Source: Mycobacterium sp.
GTDB lineage: Bacteria > Actinomycetota > Actinomycetes > Mycobacteriales > Mycobacteriaceae
Assembly: GCF_002863225.1 (NCBI RefSeq)
Contig: NZ_PKEK01000025.1
Location: 62,001-126,000 of the forward strand
DNA length: 64,000 nt
Reading direction: 5' to 3'
The notes under the pieces are model-generated. The model was not told the DNA's origin. It did not search any database and saw only the letters and a program-made list of their open reading frames with translations. This document shows, one piece after another, positions 48,926-57,973 of this stretch (positions within the stretch are counted from its first letter, which is position 1; each line of letters begins with the position of its first letter). The translations under genes were made by a program, and so were the position numbers.

Positions 48926-49588
48926 ATGTCCCGCATCGTCATCGTCGGCGGCCACGGCAAGGTCGCCCTGCATCTGGCCAGGATCCTCAGTGAACAAGGT
49001 GACGAGGTGACGTCGGTGATCCGCAATTCCGGTCACGCCGACGACATCACCGCCACCGGCGCCCATCCGGTGGAGGCCGATATCGAACACCTGGACACCG
49101 TCGCCCTTGCGGACGTGGTGAAAGGCCAGGACGCGGTGGTGTTCGCCGCGGGCGCCGGCGGTGGCGATCCGGCCCGCACCTACGCCGTCGACCGCGACGC
49201 CGCGATCCGGGTGATCGACGCCGCCGCGCAGGCCGGCGTCCCGCGGTTCGTGATGGTGTCCTACTTCGGCGCCGGACCCGATCACGGTGTAGCGGAGGAC
49301 AACTCGTTCTTCCCGTATGCCGAGGCGAAGGCGGCCGCGGACGCTCATCTGCGCGCGAGCGACCTGGACTGGACCGTGTTGGGCCCGGGCCGTCTGACGC
49401 TGACCCCCGCGACCGGACGGATCGCGGTGGGTCCGGGCGCAGCCGACAATGCGGAGGTCTCCCGGGAGGATGTCGCGCTGGTGGCGGCTGCGGCGCTGGC
49501 CGATCCGTCGACAATCCGCCGAACCATCGACTTCAACAACGGCGACACACCGATTGCCGAAGCGCTGGCCGGTAGCGGCGACCGCTAG
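48926..49588 (+). CDS. NAD(P)-binding atypical SDR (NmrA/YwnB-like)
   Basis: This 220-residue Rossmann protein starts MSRIVIVGGHGKVALHLARI (GxxGxxA-type motif) and continues with the SDR-like AAGAGGGDPARTYAVD, FVMVSYFGAG and YAEAKAAADAHL. The Lys of the last block is where the active-site Lys sits in such proteins. Family members are flavin- or NADPH-binding reductases or redox sensors. ATG 48926 fits best; another start 60 bases upstream is possible. It lies between the thiolase and the metE riboswitch and has no obvious operon partner. Confidence 0.85.
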   Translation: MSRIVIVGGHGKVALHLARILSEQGDEVTSVIRNSGHADDITATGAHPVEADIEHLDTVALADVVKGQDAVVFAAGAGGGDPARTYAVDRDAAIRVIDAAAQAGVPRFVMVSYFGAGPDHGVAEDNSFFPYAEAKAAADAHLRASDLDWTVLGPGRLTLTPATGRIAVGPGAADNAEVSREDVALVAAAALADPSTIRRTIDFNNGDTPIAEALAGSGDR

Positions 49589-49654
49589 GACGGCGAACCT
49601 AATCGTCGCCGTCTAGCAGGTAATGTCCACCTTGCAGTCGGTCTGCCGATCCTG

Positions 49655-49860
49655 TCGTGCGCGATGGGTTCGGCACCGAGCGAGGCAAGTTAGATCTGCT
49701 TCGTAAGAGGGAACCCGGTGCGAGTCCGGGACTGTCCCGCAGCGGTATGCAGGAACGAACGTCGTCAATAGCACTGGTCACCAGACCGGGAAGCGACGGC
49801 CAGTAGGAGCACCACCCGGTGCATGCCTGTGAGTCCGAAGACCTGCCGAATGTGCCGGGC
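49655..49860 (+). promoter_or_regulatory. cobalamin (B12) riboswitch upstream of metE
   Basis: The leader contains the conserved AGAGGGAACCCGGTGCGAGT segment, TCCGGGACTGTCCCGCAGCGG and the B12-box-type GCCTGTGAGTCCGAAGACC followed by TGCC (49825-49847). These are the hallmark pieces of a cobalamin riboswitch, in the right order. In mycobacteria such a switch shuts off metE when B12 (and thus MetH) is available. About 130 bases of expression platform separate it from the GTG start. Confidence 0.95.
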
Positions 49861-49991
49861 GCGCCGCGCCTGGCGGCTCACCGCCTCGTGGAATGGGCGT
49901 CTGGCCGTAATGGTTGCAGTGCTGTGCACTGCGCCGGACCGGTTGTGCGTCCGTTGGCGGTGACCACCCCGTCGAATGAAAGACGAAAACC

Positions 49992-52265
49992 GTGACCGCA
50001 ACACCCTTTACCGCCACCATCACCGGTTCACCCCGCATCGGGCCGAAGCGAGAACTCAAGCGCGCCACCGAGAGCTACTGGAAAGGCAACACCAGCCGAT
50101 CCGAGCTGGAAGAGGTCGCCGCGACAATCCGCCGCGACACCTGGTCACAACTGGTCGACGCCGGGCTCGACTCGGTGCCGGTGAACACCTTCTCCTACTA
50201 CGACCAGGTGCTGGACACCGCCGTGCTGCTGGGCGCCCTACCGCCCCGCGTGCAGGCCGTCACCGATGACTTGGACCGCTACTTCGCGGCGGCTCGAGGC
50301 ACCGGCGATATCGCCCCGCTGGAGATGACGAAGTGGTTCGACACCAACTACCACTACATCGTCCCCGAGATCGGTCCCAACACCGAGTTCTCGCTGCACC
50401 CCGAGAAGGTGCTCGCCGAGCTCAAAGAGGCCCAGGAGCAGGGCATTCCGGCCCGTCCGGTCATCGTCGGCCCGATCACCTTTCTGTTGCTCAGCAAGGC
50501 TGTCGACGGCGCAGGCGCCCCGATCGACCGACTCGACGAACTGGTTCCGCTCTACGGTGAACTGCTCGGACAGCTCGCCGACAAGGGTGTGGCGTGGGTG
50601 CAGATCGACGAGCCCGCACTGGTGACCGACATCTCCGCCGATGCCGCCACGCTCGCCGAGCGTGCCTACAGCACGCTGGGAGCAGTGGACAACCGGCCGG
50701 CCATTCACGTGGCCACCTACTTCGGCGATCCCGGCGACACACTGGCCGCCCTGGCCCGCACACCCGTCGAGGCGATCGGAGTCGACCTCGTCTACGACGC
50801 CGGCACCGCGATCGCCTCGGTGACCGAGCTGGCCGGCAAGACTCTGGTGGCCGGCATCGTCGACGGCCGCAACATCTGGCGCACCGACCTGCAGGCGGCA
50901 CTGGGGACGCTGGCGAGCTTGCTGGGTTCGGTTGGCTCGCTTGCGGTTTCGACCTCGTGCTCGACGTTGCACGTACCCTACTCGCTGGAGCCCGAGACCG
51001 ACCTGGACGATGCGCTGCGCAGCTGGTTGGCATTCGGCGCGGAGAAGGTGCACGAGGTGGCCACCTTGGCGAAGGCGCTCAAGGACGGCCGTGACGCGGT
51101 GGCCGACGAAGTCGCCGAGTCGAACGCGGCGGTCGCGTCGCGCGAGAAGGACCCGCGGCTGAACAACGCCCAGGTGCGCGAGCGCCTCGACTCGATCGCG
51201 GAATCCGGTGGCACAGAACGTGGCCCGGCCGCCGAACGCCGCGAGGCGCAGATCGAGCGGCTGCACCTGCCGCCGTTGCCGACGACGACGATCGGGTCGT
51301 TCCCGCAGACCGTGGAGATCCGCAAGGCCCGTGCCGCGCTGGTCGCCGGCGAGATCGACGAGTCGGAGTACACCCGCCGGATGCAGTCCGAGATCGCCGA
51401 CGTGATCAAGCTGCAGGAGTCGCTGGACCTGGACGTGCTGGTGCACGGCGAGCCGGAGCGCAACGACATGGTGCAGTACTTCGCCGAGCAACTGGACGGG
51501 TTCTTCGCCACCAAACTCGGCTGGGTGCAGTCCTACGGGAGCCGGTGCGTGCGCCCGCCGATCCTCTACGGCGACGTCACCCGCCAGCAGCCGATGACGG
51601 TGGAGTGGGCCAAGTACGCCCAGTCGCTGACCGACAAGCCGGTGAAAGGAATGCTTACCGGTCCGGTGACGATCCTGGCCTGGTCGTTCGTCCGCGATGA
51701 CCAACCGCTGGCCGACACCGCCAATCAGGTGGCGCTGGCCATCCGCGACGAGACGGTGGATCTGCAGGACGCCGGCATCGCGGTGATCCAGGTCGACGAG
51801 CCCGCACTGCGGGAACTGTTGCCGCTGCGCAACTCTGACAAGCCGGCCTACCTGGACTGGGCGGTCGGCGCGTTCCGGCTGGCGACGTCGGGCGTTGCGG
51901 ACTCCACCCAGATCCACACGCACCTGTGCTACTCGGAGTTCGGCGAGGTGATCGGGGCGATCGCCGACCTGGACGCCGACGTCACGTCGATCGAGGCGGC
52001 CCGCTCGCACATGGAGGTGCTCGACGACCTGAACTCGATCGGCTTCTCCAACAGCGTCGGTCCGGGTGTCTACGACATCCACTCGCCGCGAGTGCCGAGC
52101 ACCGACGAGATCACCAAGTCGCTGCACGAAGCGCTGAAAGCGATTCCAGCAGAGCGGCTTTGGGTCAACCCGGACTGCGGCCTCAAGACCCGTAACTCCG
52201 AAGAGGTGAACGCGTCGCTGGCCAACCTGGTCGAAGCGACCAAGAAGGTCCGGGCCAGCGCCTGA
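49992..52265 (+). CDS. metE: cobalamin-independent methionine synthase
   Basis: This 757-residue enzyme transfers the methyl group of 5-methyltetrahydropteroyltri-L-glutamate to homocysteine without B12. The two duplicated (beta-alpha)8 barrels are visible: [20 protein letters not shown] at the N-terminus, and [20 protein letters not shown] starting the second half. Zinc-ligand residues occur in [13 protein letters not shown] (near residue 640) and NPDCGLKT (near 726); [12 protein letters not shown] is also conserved. It starts at GTG 49992 (TATPFTATI) and is controlled by the riboswitch just upstream. Its last codons and stop (AGCGCCTGA) are duplicated 38 bases downstream. It corresponds to Rv1133c. 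Confidence 0.95.
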   Translation: MTATPFTATITGSPRIGPKRELKRATESYWKGNTSRSELEEVAATIRRDTWSQLVDAGLDSVPVNTFSYYDQVLDTAVLLGALPPRVQAVTDDLDRYFAAARGTGDIAPLEMTKWFDTNYHYIVPEIGPNTEFSLHPEKVLAELKEAQEQGIPARPVIVGPITFLLLSKAVDGAGAPIDRLDELVPLYGELLGQLADKGVAWVQIDEPALVTDISADAATLAERAYSTLGAVDNRPAIHVATYFGDPGDTLAALARTPVEAIGVDLVYDAGTAIASVTELAGKTLVAGIVDGRNIWRTDLQAALGTLASLLGSVGSLAVSTSCSTLHVPYSLEPETDLDDALRSWLAFGAEKVHEVATLAKALKDGRDAVADEVAESNAAVASREKDPRLNNAQVRERLDSIAESGGTERGPAAERREAQIERLHLPPLPTTTIGSFPQTVEIRKARAALVAGEIDESEYTRRMQSEIADVIKLQESLDLDVLVHGEPERNDMVQYFAEQLDGFFATKLGWVQSYGSRCVRPPILYGDVTRQQPMTVEWAKYAQSLTDKPVKGMLTGPVTILAWSFVRDDQPLADTANQVALAIRDETVDLQDAGIAVIQVDEPALRELLPLRNSDKPAYLDWAVGAFRLATSGVADSTQIHTHLCYSEFGEVIGAIADLDADVTSIEAARSHMEVLDDLNSIGFSNSVGPGVYDIHSPRVPSTDEITKSLHEALKAIPAERLWVNPDCGLKTRNSEEVNASLANLVEATKKVRASA

Positions 52266-52415
52266 CCGAGCGGCTAGCACGCCGAGCGGCGGGTAGCGCC
52301 TGACCGAGCGGCTAGCACGCCGAGCGTAACGCCAGCGCGATTTTTGGATCGATTTCTCGCAGTGGCGTTACGCTCGGCGGCCCGTGTTTGGCGGCCCGTT
52401 ACGCTCGGCGGCCCG
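52257..52415. repeat. 3'-end duplication and long inverted repeats after metE
   Basis: A 32-base element beginning AGCGCCTGACCGAGCGGC occurs at 52257-52288 (including the metE stop) and again at 52295-52326. GCCGAGCGTAACGCCA (52319-52334) and TGGCGTTACGCTCGGC (52363-52378) form a perfect 16-bp inverted repeat with a 28-base loop. GTTACGCTCGGCGGCCCG then repeats at 52367 and 52398. The structure probably ends metE transcription and shares the CGAGCGT core of other gaps. Confidence 0.8.
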
Positions 52416-52433
52416 CGTCCGGCGGCGCGTCGG

Positions 52434-53360
52434 CTACAGACCCGCCAACGCGTCTGCCGCCAGGTTGGGCGCGAACTCGGCCAGCAGCGCGCTCCAGTCG
52501 GCCGCCAGCGTGGCAGGCGTTCCGTCGCCCGCCAGCGTCTGAGCGATCTCCTGCGGCAATTGGACCAGGAGTTCGTCGAGAAGGCCTGGGCTGATGCCGG
52601 TTTCGAGCGTCGAGAGTATCCCGGCGTAGGAAATCCCCAATGTGTCAGTGGCGTCGTAGCCATTGAGGAAGGCACCGGTGAGCACCGCCGGAATGTTCAG
52701 CAGATCGGTGAATGCCGCGTCGGTCTGCCCGGCGTCGAAAGCGTCGACGATCGACTGCGCACTGTCGGCGAAAGCCTGCGTGGTGCCCAGCAGCGCCGCC
52801 GTCGGGGACAGCAACCCCGTCAGGACGACATTCGACAGATCATTGGTCAACACGTTGGCGAGATTCTGCGCGATCTCGCCCGGAATCTCGGAGATGTTCA
52901 CCAGCGACCCGGCACCGGGAAGCAGGTCGATCAGCAGCCCCTCGGTGAAGTTGTTGACTGACACGCTGATGTCGCCGGCGTCGATACCGGTGATGAGATC
53001 CTGGAACTGCCCGGGCAATTCGTCGGTGAACAAGGTGTTCAGCCCGGTGGCCAGATCCGACAGGTTGGTGCCGATTGTCTGGCCGAACGCCAACTGGTTG
53101 GCAATCACTTCGGACAACACCGGCAACGGATCGGCCTGGATCTCGGTGCCGATCGCCTGAAGGTTGGCGGCCGCCTCCGTGAAGACACTCGACCATTCGG
53201 TCAGCGGATCGGTCGCGGCCGCGAGATCGGCGATCGCGTCGACACTGACCAGCTGGACGTCGCGATGAACGGCGCCCGTCCCGATCGTCGTGGCGACCGG
53301 GTTGACGGCGATCAAGCCCGCGCCGGCCAACGCGAACGCGCCGGCTACACACGCGCGCAT
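52434..53360 (-). CDS. secreted mycobacterial protein of unknown function
   Basis: This 308-residue protein has a hydrophobic N-terminus (RACVAGAFALAGAGLIAVNP) that reads as a signal peptide, then an Ala/Leu/Asp-rich chain of amphipathic helices (AAATDPLTEWSSVFTEAAAN, DLATGLNTLFTDELPGQFQD, LTGLLSPTAALLGTTQAF, TLAADWSALLAEFAPNLAAD). This style is common in mycobacterial exported proteins (PE/PPE-like tails), but no motif names it. The ATG at 53360 has no good ribosome-binding site. A GGGGG run and a non-standard ATC codon lie in frame upstream, so the true start may be unusual. Confidence 0.75.
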   Translation of the reverse strand: MRACVAGAFALAGAGLIAVNPVATTIGTGAVHRDVQLVSVDAIADLAAATDPLTEWSSVFTEAAANLQAIGTEIQADPLPVLSEVIANQLAFGQTIGTNLSDLATGLNTLFTDELPGQFQDLITGIDAGDISVSVNNFTEGLLIDLLPGAGSLVNISEIPGEIAQNLANVLTNDLSNVVLTGLLSPTAALLGTTQAFADSAQSIVDAFDAGQTDAAFTDLLNIPAVLTGAFLNGYDATDTLGISYAGILSTLETGISPGLLDELLVQLPQEIAQTLAGDGTPATLAADWSALLAEFAPNLAADALAGL

Positions 53361-53781
53361 CCGGGTGGCTGAACCCGGCGAGCGCGCTTCGATGTTCCCC
53401 CGTGGTTACCGGTAACACTCACCAGCTGCACGGCATCTCCTTTTGCTGAATTTTCGATTGTGGTGCAAGCCACATTGGCGAGCGGGGACATTACCTGGGA
53501 GTAGGGTAAGAAACAAGGCACATGCCCAATAAATCTTCAGGCGCTGAGCTGCTAGTTCACTGAGAATCCTGAAATCTGTCGGCATCAGTCGTCCCTGGCA
53601 AACATTCGAGCCACGGGTACCGCTACCGGCTTTGAATCGAGAACCTAATTAGCTGTCCGTTGCCAGGTTCATGGTCGGTACGCCCCTGACTAGGCACATC
53701 GGGTCGCCATACCAATTACTGATCAAACACAAATGTGGCGACCGCCATCCGGACGAGTGACGGTAAACGCGGCGAGGTCAG
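53361..53781. other. 421-base gap between the secreted protein and the DUF3556 gene
   Basis: No gene is recognised. The section from about 53440 to 53735 is AT-richer than its surroundings and has stops in all frames, consistent with a promoter and untranslated leader for the minus-strand secreted protein. An inverted repeat GGTCGCCA (53702-53709) and TGGCGACC (53736-53743) with a 26-base loop lies just beyond the DUF3556 stop and could be its terminator. Confidence 0.5.
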
Positions 53782-55521
53782 CTATCGGTGGCTGTGGACG
53801 CCGGCGATGTGCACCGGCACGTCGTCGGCCCAGGGTTGCCGAGTCACCATGTCGGCCACCCGGACGTGGCCGCGCTCGAACTCACCGGTCGCCGCGTCCA
53901 CCAACCGGTACTGCTGGGTCTGCCGGTGAATCGGCTGAGCGTCGAGCATCACCACCCGTACCTCCCCCGGCTCGAAGTGGCACCGTCGCTGCAGCGCCGC
54001 CACCAACTGCTCGTTGCTGAAATGCCCGTCACCGAAATTCCATCCGATGGCGGTGCTGGTGACGCGCTCACCATCGGTGAGGACGTAGTCGTCCTCGTTC
54101 TGTCCGGCCATCACACGGTGCGCCAACGTGAACAGGGCTCGGCCGTGAGTGTTGAAGGCGCGGAAGGCATATCCCATGTACATCGGGATCTGCGCGGCTT
54201 CCTTGCTGCCGTAGAACTTCTCCAGCTGAGCCGCCGGCATGCTGGCGATCGCAACGACGCCCTCGGCGATCTTCGCCTCTGCCGACGGCTTGATGCACCA
54301 CAGCGTGGTGTCCCAGTTGCCCGCGTAATAACGCATACCGGGCAGGAAGGAAACCTTGCGCGGCAACAGGTTTCCGGTGACGACAGTTCCCGCCACCACC
54401 GCGAACAGCAGCAGCGGCCACGGCGTCGTCACGTCGCGGAGCCCGACGGAGGGGTGTCCGACGAACAGCGCGAGCACGCTGAACATCATGAAAACGTTCC
54501 ACTCCAACGGGACGCCCATCGGGATCGACGACAGGATGCCGAAGTGGAAGCACAGCATGACGAACGCAGCGACCGCACCCAACCAGCCGCCGTGGCTGAA
54601 GAACAGCACCAACGGCACCAATCCCTCGATGGCCGTGCTGAAGTGCGCGAGCCACCGGGATGCCCGGCCGGGCCGCAGGTCATCCGGAAAGTGTTCGAAG
54701 AACTTACGCTTGATGAACCGGGGCCTGAAGACCGGATTGTTGCTCATCATCGTGGAGATCACGAACGGGAAGTGCTTGTTCAGCTTGGACGTCGCCGCAC
54801 CGAGCCAGATCACCAGGCACACCAGCTTGGCGCCCAGGATCATGTCCACGCCGTAACCGGCGAACAGGAACGCCACCGTGAACGAGGCGTACACCTCACC
54901 GCGGGCCGCCAGGAATATCACTTTGTCTCGTAGCCCGAGTACCGCCAGCACGCCCAGCACCGACCAGATCTGCCAGGACGGCAGCACTCCGATCGTCGTA
55001 CCGAGGGCCGGCAGCGGCCCGGCGCCGTCGGAGAACACGGCGATCACGAGCAGCGTCAGCAGCCCCGCGTAGAGCAGTGCGTCGACGGGCGTGCGGCTAT
55101 CCCCCGTCGTCAATGGAACCCGGCCGGGCCACGGTGGCAGCCGAATGGTGCCGGGGCGCAGCCAGTAGAGGATCGAGCCCATCGGCGGAAAGAACCGGTT
55201 GTTCAGCGGACCGAAACCGCACCCGAGGCCGACCACCTCGAACAGCATCGTGAAGAGCACGACCTTCTCGAAGACGATCGGCTCGGCGTACCAGTGCGCG
55301 ACGTCGGTGAAGCCGTCGATACCGGTCGTGGACAGCGCCAACAGCCAGGCCGCCAAGACGTACAGCAGGATTTTGACCACGTAGAACAGGTGCAGCAGTA
55401 CCGGGGTGCCGAAGCCTACCTCGGCCCAGTGCCGGGCCATCGGGACGATCTTCTCGGCGCGGGTGCCCTTGCTCCATTCCTCGAAGTCGAGCTGCGGAGT
55501 TTCTTGTTTGAGAAAGCCCAT
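53782..55521 (-). CDS. DUF3556 transmembrane protein
   Basis: This 579-residue protein has about ten membrane helices in residues ~40-400 (for example VVKILLYVLAAWLLAL, KVVLFTMLFEVVGLGCGFGP, LLLFAVVAGTVVTGNLL). A soluble C-terminal region of ~180 residues follows (LPGMRYYAGNWDTTLWCIKP, GYAFRAFNTHGRALFTLAHR, IGWNFGDGHFSNEQLVAALQ, EPGEVRVVMLDAQPIHRQTQ). I recognise it as the mycobacterial DUF3556 family, of unknown function. A KstR-like box sits 11 bases upstream of the ATG, suggesting control by lipid or sterol catabolism signals (inference). Confidence 0.82.
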   Translation of the reverse strand: MGFLKQETPQLDFEEWSKGTRAEKIVPMARHWAEVGFGTPVLLHLFYVVKILLYVLAAWLLALSTTGIDGFTDVAHWYAEPIVFEKVVLFTMLFEVVGLGCGFGPLNNRFFPPMGSILYWLRPGTIRLPPWPGRVPLTTGDSRTPVDALLYAGLLTLLVIAVFSDGAGPLPALGTTIGVLPSWQIWSVLGVLAVLGLRDKVIFLAARGEVYASFTVAFLFAGYGVDMILGAKLVCLVIWLGAATSKLNKHFPFVISTMMSNNPVFRPRFIKRKFFEHFPDDLRPGRASRWLAHFSTAIEGLVPLVLFFSHGGWLGAVAAFVMLCFHFGILSSIPMGVPLEWNVFMMFSVLALFVGHPSVGLRDVTTPWPLLLFAVVAGTVVTGNLLPRKVSFLPGMRYYAGNWDTTLWCIKPSAEAKIAEGVVAIASMPAAQLEKFYGSKEAAQIPMYMGYAFRAFNTHGRALFTLAHRVMAGQNEDDYVLTDGERVTSTAIGWNFGDGHFSNEQLVAALQRRCHFEPGEVRVVMLDAQPIHRQTQQYRLVDAATGEFERGHVRVADMVTRQPWADDVPVHIAGVHSHR

Positions 55522-55531
55522 GGCGGCAAGA

Positions 55532-55547
55532 CTAGAACGTGTTCTAG
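55532..55547. promoter_or_regulatory. KstR-like box before the DUF3556 gene
   Basis: CTAGAACGTGTTCTAG has perfect CTAGAA/TTCTAG arms and contains TAGAACGTGTTCTA (55533-55546), which fits the remembered KstR consensus TnnAACnnGTTnnA at all fixed positions. It is 11 bases upstream of the DUF3556 start. KstR is the TetR-family repressor of cholesterol catabolism genes. Confidence 0.65.
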
Positions 55548-55594
55548 CTAGATGGTTTCCGTTCCGTCAAAAGCCCACCGCAGAACCTCTTGAT

Positions 55595-55611
55595 TACTAC
55601 GCTGCGTAGTA
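55595..55611. promoter_or_regulatory. 17-bp perfect palindrome in the DUF3556 / 55649 divergent gap
   Basis: TACTACGC-T-GCGTAGTA is perfectly symmetrical around a single base. It lies 38 bases before the plus-strand start at 55649. A TetR regulator gene lies nearby at 57356, and its operator could have this form (inference). Confidence 0.6.
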
Positions 55612-55648
55612 GTAGAACAATTGTCAGGCGTAAGGACGGTGATCCACG

Positions 55649-56095
55649 ATGACCATGCAACTTCCGCAGCCACCCACGTCCGCTCAGCGTAATCTGCGTT
55701 GGGCGGCACTACTTTTCGTAGTCGGGTGGGGTGTCCACGTCGTCGATCATCTGCGCCGGGGCATGGCTGCATCGCCGCACGCGATCATGGTGGGCGGCAT
55801 GATCCAGGGCTTGTTCGTGGTGCTCGCGGTTGCCATGGCGATCACCGGCCGCGACCGGGCCCCGCAAGCGGCGATGGCGGTCGGCTTCGGCAGCGCGATC
55901 CTGTTCATCTACGCCCACCTGCTGCCGAGCTTCTTTCCGGCGTACCAGGACAGCTTCGTGTCCGGGCCGAGGATCAACGTGACGTGGTTCTCCTGGGTCA
56001 GCGCAGTCGCCGAGATCGGCACCGGCATCGTGTTCGGGATCGCCGGTAGACTGGCGGTGTCGCAATTGGGCGACGGCAAGGTGGTACACCCATGA
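55649..56095 (+). CDS. small four-helix membrane protein
   Basis: This 148-residue protein has four membrane helices (LRWAALLFVVGWGVHVVDHL, AIMVGGMIQGLFVVLAVAMA, AAMAVGFGSAILFIYAHLLP, TWFSWVSAVAEIGTGIVFGI). I do not recognise a named family. It is coupled to the next gene by an ATGA overlap, so the pair is likely to act together. ATG 55649 and ATG 55655 are both possible. Confidence 0.75.
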   Translation: MTMQLPQPPTSAQRNLRWAALLFVVGWGVHVVDHLRRGMAASPHAIMVGGMIQGLFVVLAVAMAITGRDRAPQAAMAVGFGSAILFIYAHLLPSFFPAYQDSFVSGPRINVTWFSWVSAVAEIGTGIVFGIAGRLAVSQLGDGKVVHP

Positions 56096-56478
56096 GCTCC
56101 CCGACCGGCACGCTGTTCTTCGACGGAGCATGCGGAATGTGCACGCGATCCAAGGATCTCCTGCTGAGGTTCGACCGAACCGGCAAATTGTCGACCGAGC
56201 CACTGCAGAGTCCCGGCACCGCCGAACGGTTGGGCATCACGCCGGCCAACCTGCTGGACTCGGTCCGCTGGCTGGATTCTTCGGGAGCCGTCTACTCCGG
56301 CGCCGAGGCCGCCAACGCCGCGTTCTCAGCGGCGGTCGGTACCCGAATCCCGTTGGCGCTCTACCGAATTCCCGGTATCCGCACCCTGCAGGAGGCGGTG
56401 TACCGCTGGGTCGCCGACCACCGGTACAAGTTCCCCGGGACGACGCCGTACTGCGAAACGCACCCGGCCGCCTGCTAG
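56092..56478 (+). CDS. DCC-family (DUF393) thiol-disulfide redox protein
   Basis: This 128-residue protein has the hallmark DCC motif near its N-terminus: LFFDGACGMCTRSKDLLLRF, a CxxC in a thioredoxin-like context (DGxCxxC). A C-terminal YRWVADHRYKFPG is also typical. A further Cys pair lies at the end (CETHPAAC). It probably reduces or forms disulfides at the membrane together with the small membrane protein it overlaps by 4 bases. Partners are not known. Confidence 0.88.
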   Translation: MSSPTGTLFFDGACGMCTRSKDLLLRFDRTGKLSTEPLQSPGTAERLGITPANLLDSVRWLDSSGAVYSGAEAANAAFSAAVGTRIPLALYRIPGIRTLQEAVYRWVADHRYKFPGTTPYCETHPAAC

Positions 56479-57356
56479 GCCTTGCCCGGCGTCCGCGGCG
56501 GCCATGGCACGAACCGCGAGACCCGGTCGATCACCTGCTGGTATTCCGGCCGTCGCTCGAGGCTGCGGGTCTCCATCATCGGGATGCTGCCGCCGAGGAA
56601 CATACCCAGCATGCCCAGCGCCCCGAGACACAACCACCAGGCGTCCGGTGGCGAGACGGCCACGCCGAACAATGCCAGTGAGACCCAGAAGCCGAACTCG
56701 CCGAAGTAGTTCGGATGCCGCGACCACGACCACAATCCGCGGTCCATCGCCTGCCCTTCGGCCTTGTTGCTGACGAATCGGTGCATCTGCACATCGGCGG
56801 CCAGCTCGAGCGCCACCGCGGCCAGCCCCACCACAAAAGCGACGTCGGTCAGCCAACCGATGTCGCTACCGGGCCAGCTCACCGCGGCATAGGCCGGCAG
56901 CATGCCGGCGAACACCAACAGCGTGGGGATCAGATGAATCGTCACCAGGTCGACCACGAATTCCCACTGTCCGGCCTTCTCCCGGAACATCGGGTAGCGC
57001 CAGTCCTCATGGTGCAAACCGGGAAATGAGTACAGCCAGTTCGCGGTCAGGCGGATCGCCCACAGCATCACCACCACGGCGATCAGCCAGCACCGGAGCT
57101 GCTGCACACCCGACTGACTCCACCAGTAGCACAGCAGCACAGGGGGAATCACGCTCCAGTAGGCGTCGTAGAAGCTCGAGTTCCGGTACGACCGGCTGAA
57201 CACGAAGATCACCAGGGTGGCCAGCAGATCTGCAACCAACGTGTCGAGCACCATCCGGCCGGTGTGTACACCCCACACCAGCCAGGCTGCCCCCACCGCG
57301 ATGGCAACGATGTACGCAAGCGCGACCAGCGCCAGCGAATGCGCCTTGGTTCTCAT
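56475..57356 (-). CDS. DUF1295 membrane protein (steroid 5-alpha-reductase/ICMT-like fold)
   Basis: This 293-residue protein has about eight membrane helices and the DUF1295 signature: FYDAYWSVIPPVLLCYWW in the N-terminal half and SRHPNYFGEFGFWVSLALFG (the reductase/methyltransferase fold motif), then GGSIPMMETRSLERRPEYQQ. The family is related to steroid 5-alpha-reductases and ICMTs that reduce or methylate lipophilic molecules. ATG 57356 shares its A with the TGA of the upstream tetR (TGATG), so expression is coupled. It is last in the likely operon prpD-DHDPR-like-SDR-tetR-DUF1295. Confidence 0.87.
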   Translation of the reverse strand: MRTKAHSLALVALAYIVAIAVGAAWLVWGVHTGRMVLDTLVADLLATLVIFVFSRSYRNSSFYDAYWSVIPPVLLCYWWSQSGVQQLRCWLIAVVVMLWAIRLTANWLYSFPGLHHEDWRYPMFREKAGQWEFVVDLVTIHLIPTLLVFAGMLPAYAAVSWPGSDIGWLTDVAFVVGLAAVALELAADVQMHRFVSNKAEGQAMDRGLWSWSRHPNYFGEFGFWVSLALFGVAVSPPDAWWLCLGALGMLGMFLGGSIPMMETRSLERRPEYQQVIDRVSRFVPWPPRTPGKA

Positions 57357-57973
57357 CAGGTTCGCTTCCTCTCCCAGTGCGAGCTCTTGATCGCTTCGAG
57401 TGCTTCGGTGACGTACCGGTCCAACGCGCGCGGCTTCTTGGCGGACTGTCGGACCCATTGCTGGAATGCGAAATCTGCTGCGGCAAAGGCAAGCTGAACC
57501 AACAGGGCGGGCCGGATGTCGGTATCGGGATTCGCCCGCATCCGGGTGGCGACCAGCTTGGTCACCCGGTCCCGGTCGGCGGGCAGGTGCACGGTCAGCT
57601 TTTCGAGCAGGTCGGGTGCGACCAGTAACGCTGCCCGCCACTCTTCGGTGTCGGCCACACCGAACGACCGGGTCCGGGTGATGATCGCGTTGACCAACGC
57701 GACGTCGGGTGGCTCCGCGTCGGGCCGCGCCTCGAGAAGGCCGACGATCGCGGTGCCGCCGTGGCGGACGGGTGCCAGCAGCAGCTCTTCTTTCGTCGGC
57801 ACGTAGCGGAAGAAGGTCCGCGGCGAAACCCCTGCGGCCGAGGCGATTTCCTCGGTTGTCACCGCGTCATAGCCGCGCTCGACGAACAGCCGGAATGCGG
57901 CCCGGCGGATATCGGCCCGGATCTGCGCGCGTTGCCGGTCGCGCAGCGACTCCGGTCGTTGCGGGAGGGTCAT
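57356..57973 (-). CDS. TetR-family regulator
   Basis: This 205-residue regulator has a clear helix-turn-helix (RADIRRAAFRLFVERGYDAV, TEEIASAAGVSPRTFFRYVP) with the classic TFFRY turn, and a C-terminal domain with FAAADFAFQQWVRQSAKKP. Its ATG overlaps the upstream SDR stop (ATGA), and its own stop overlaps the DUF1295 start. It probably controls its own operon; a candidate operator is the palindrome at 55595-55611, but a site near the operon's first gene is equally possible. Confidence 0.87.
   Translation of the reverse strand: MTLPQRPESLRDRQRAQIRADIRRAAFRLFVERGYDAVTTEEIASAAGVSPRTFFRYVPTKEELLLAPVRHGGTAIVGLLEARPDAEPPDVALVNAIITRTRSFGVADTEEWRAALLVAPDLLEKLTVHLPADRDRVTKLVATRMRANPDTDIRPALLVQLAFAAADFAFQQWVRQSAKKPRALDRYVTEALEAIKSSHWERKRT

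Noticed and set aside
50238..52280. 680-codon open frame antisense to metE
   Set aside because: Shadow of metE; composition is atypical and no domain is visible.
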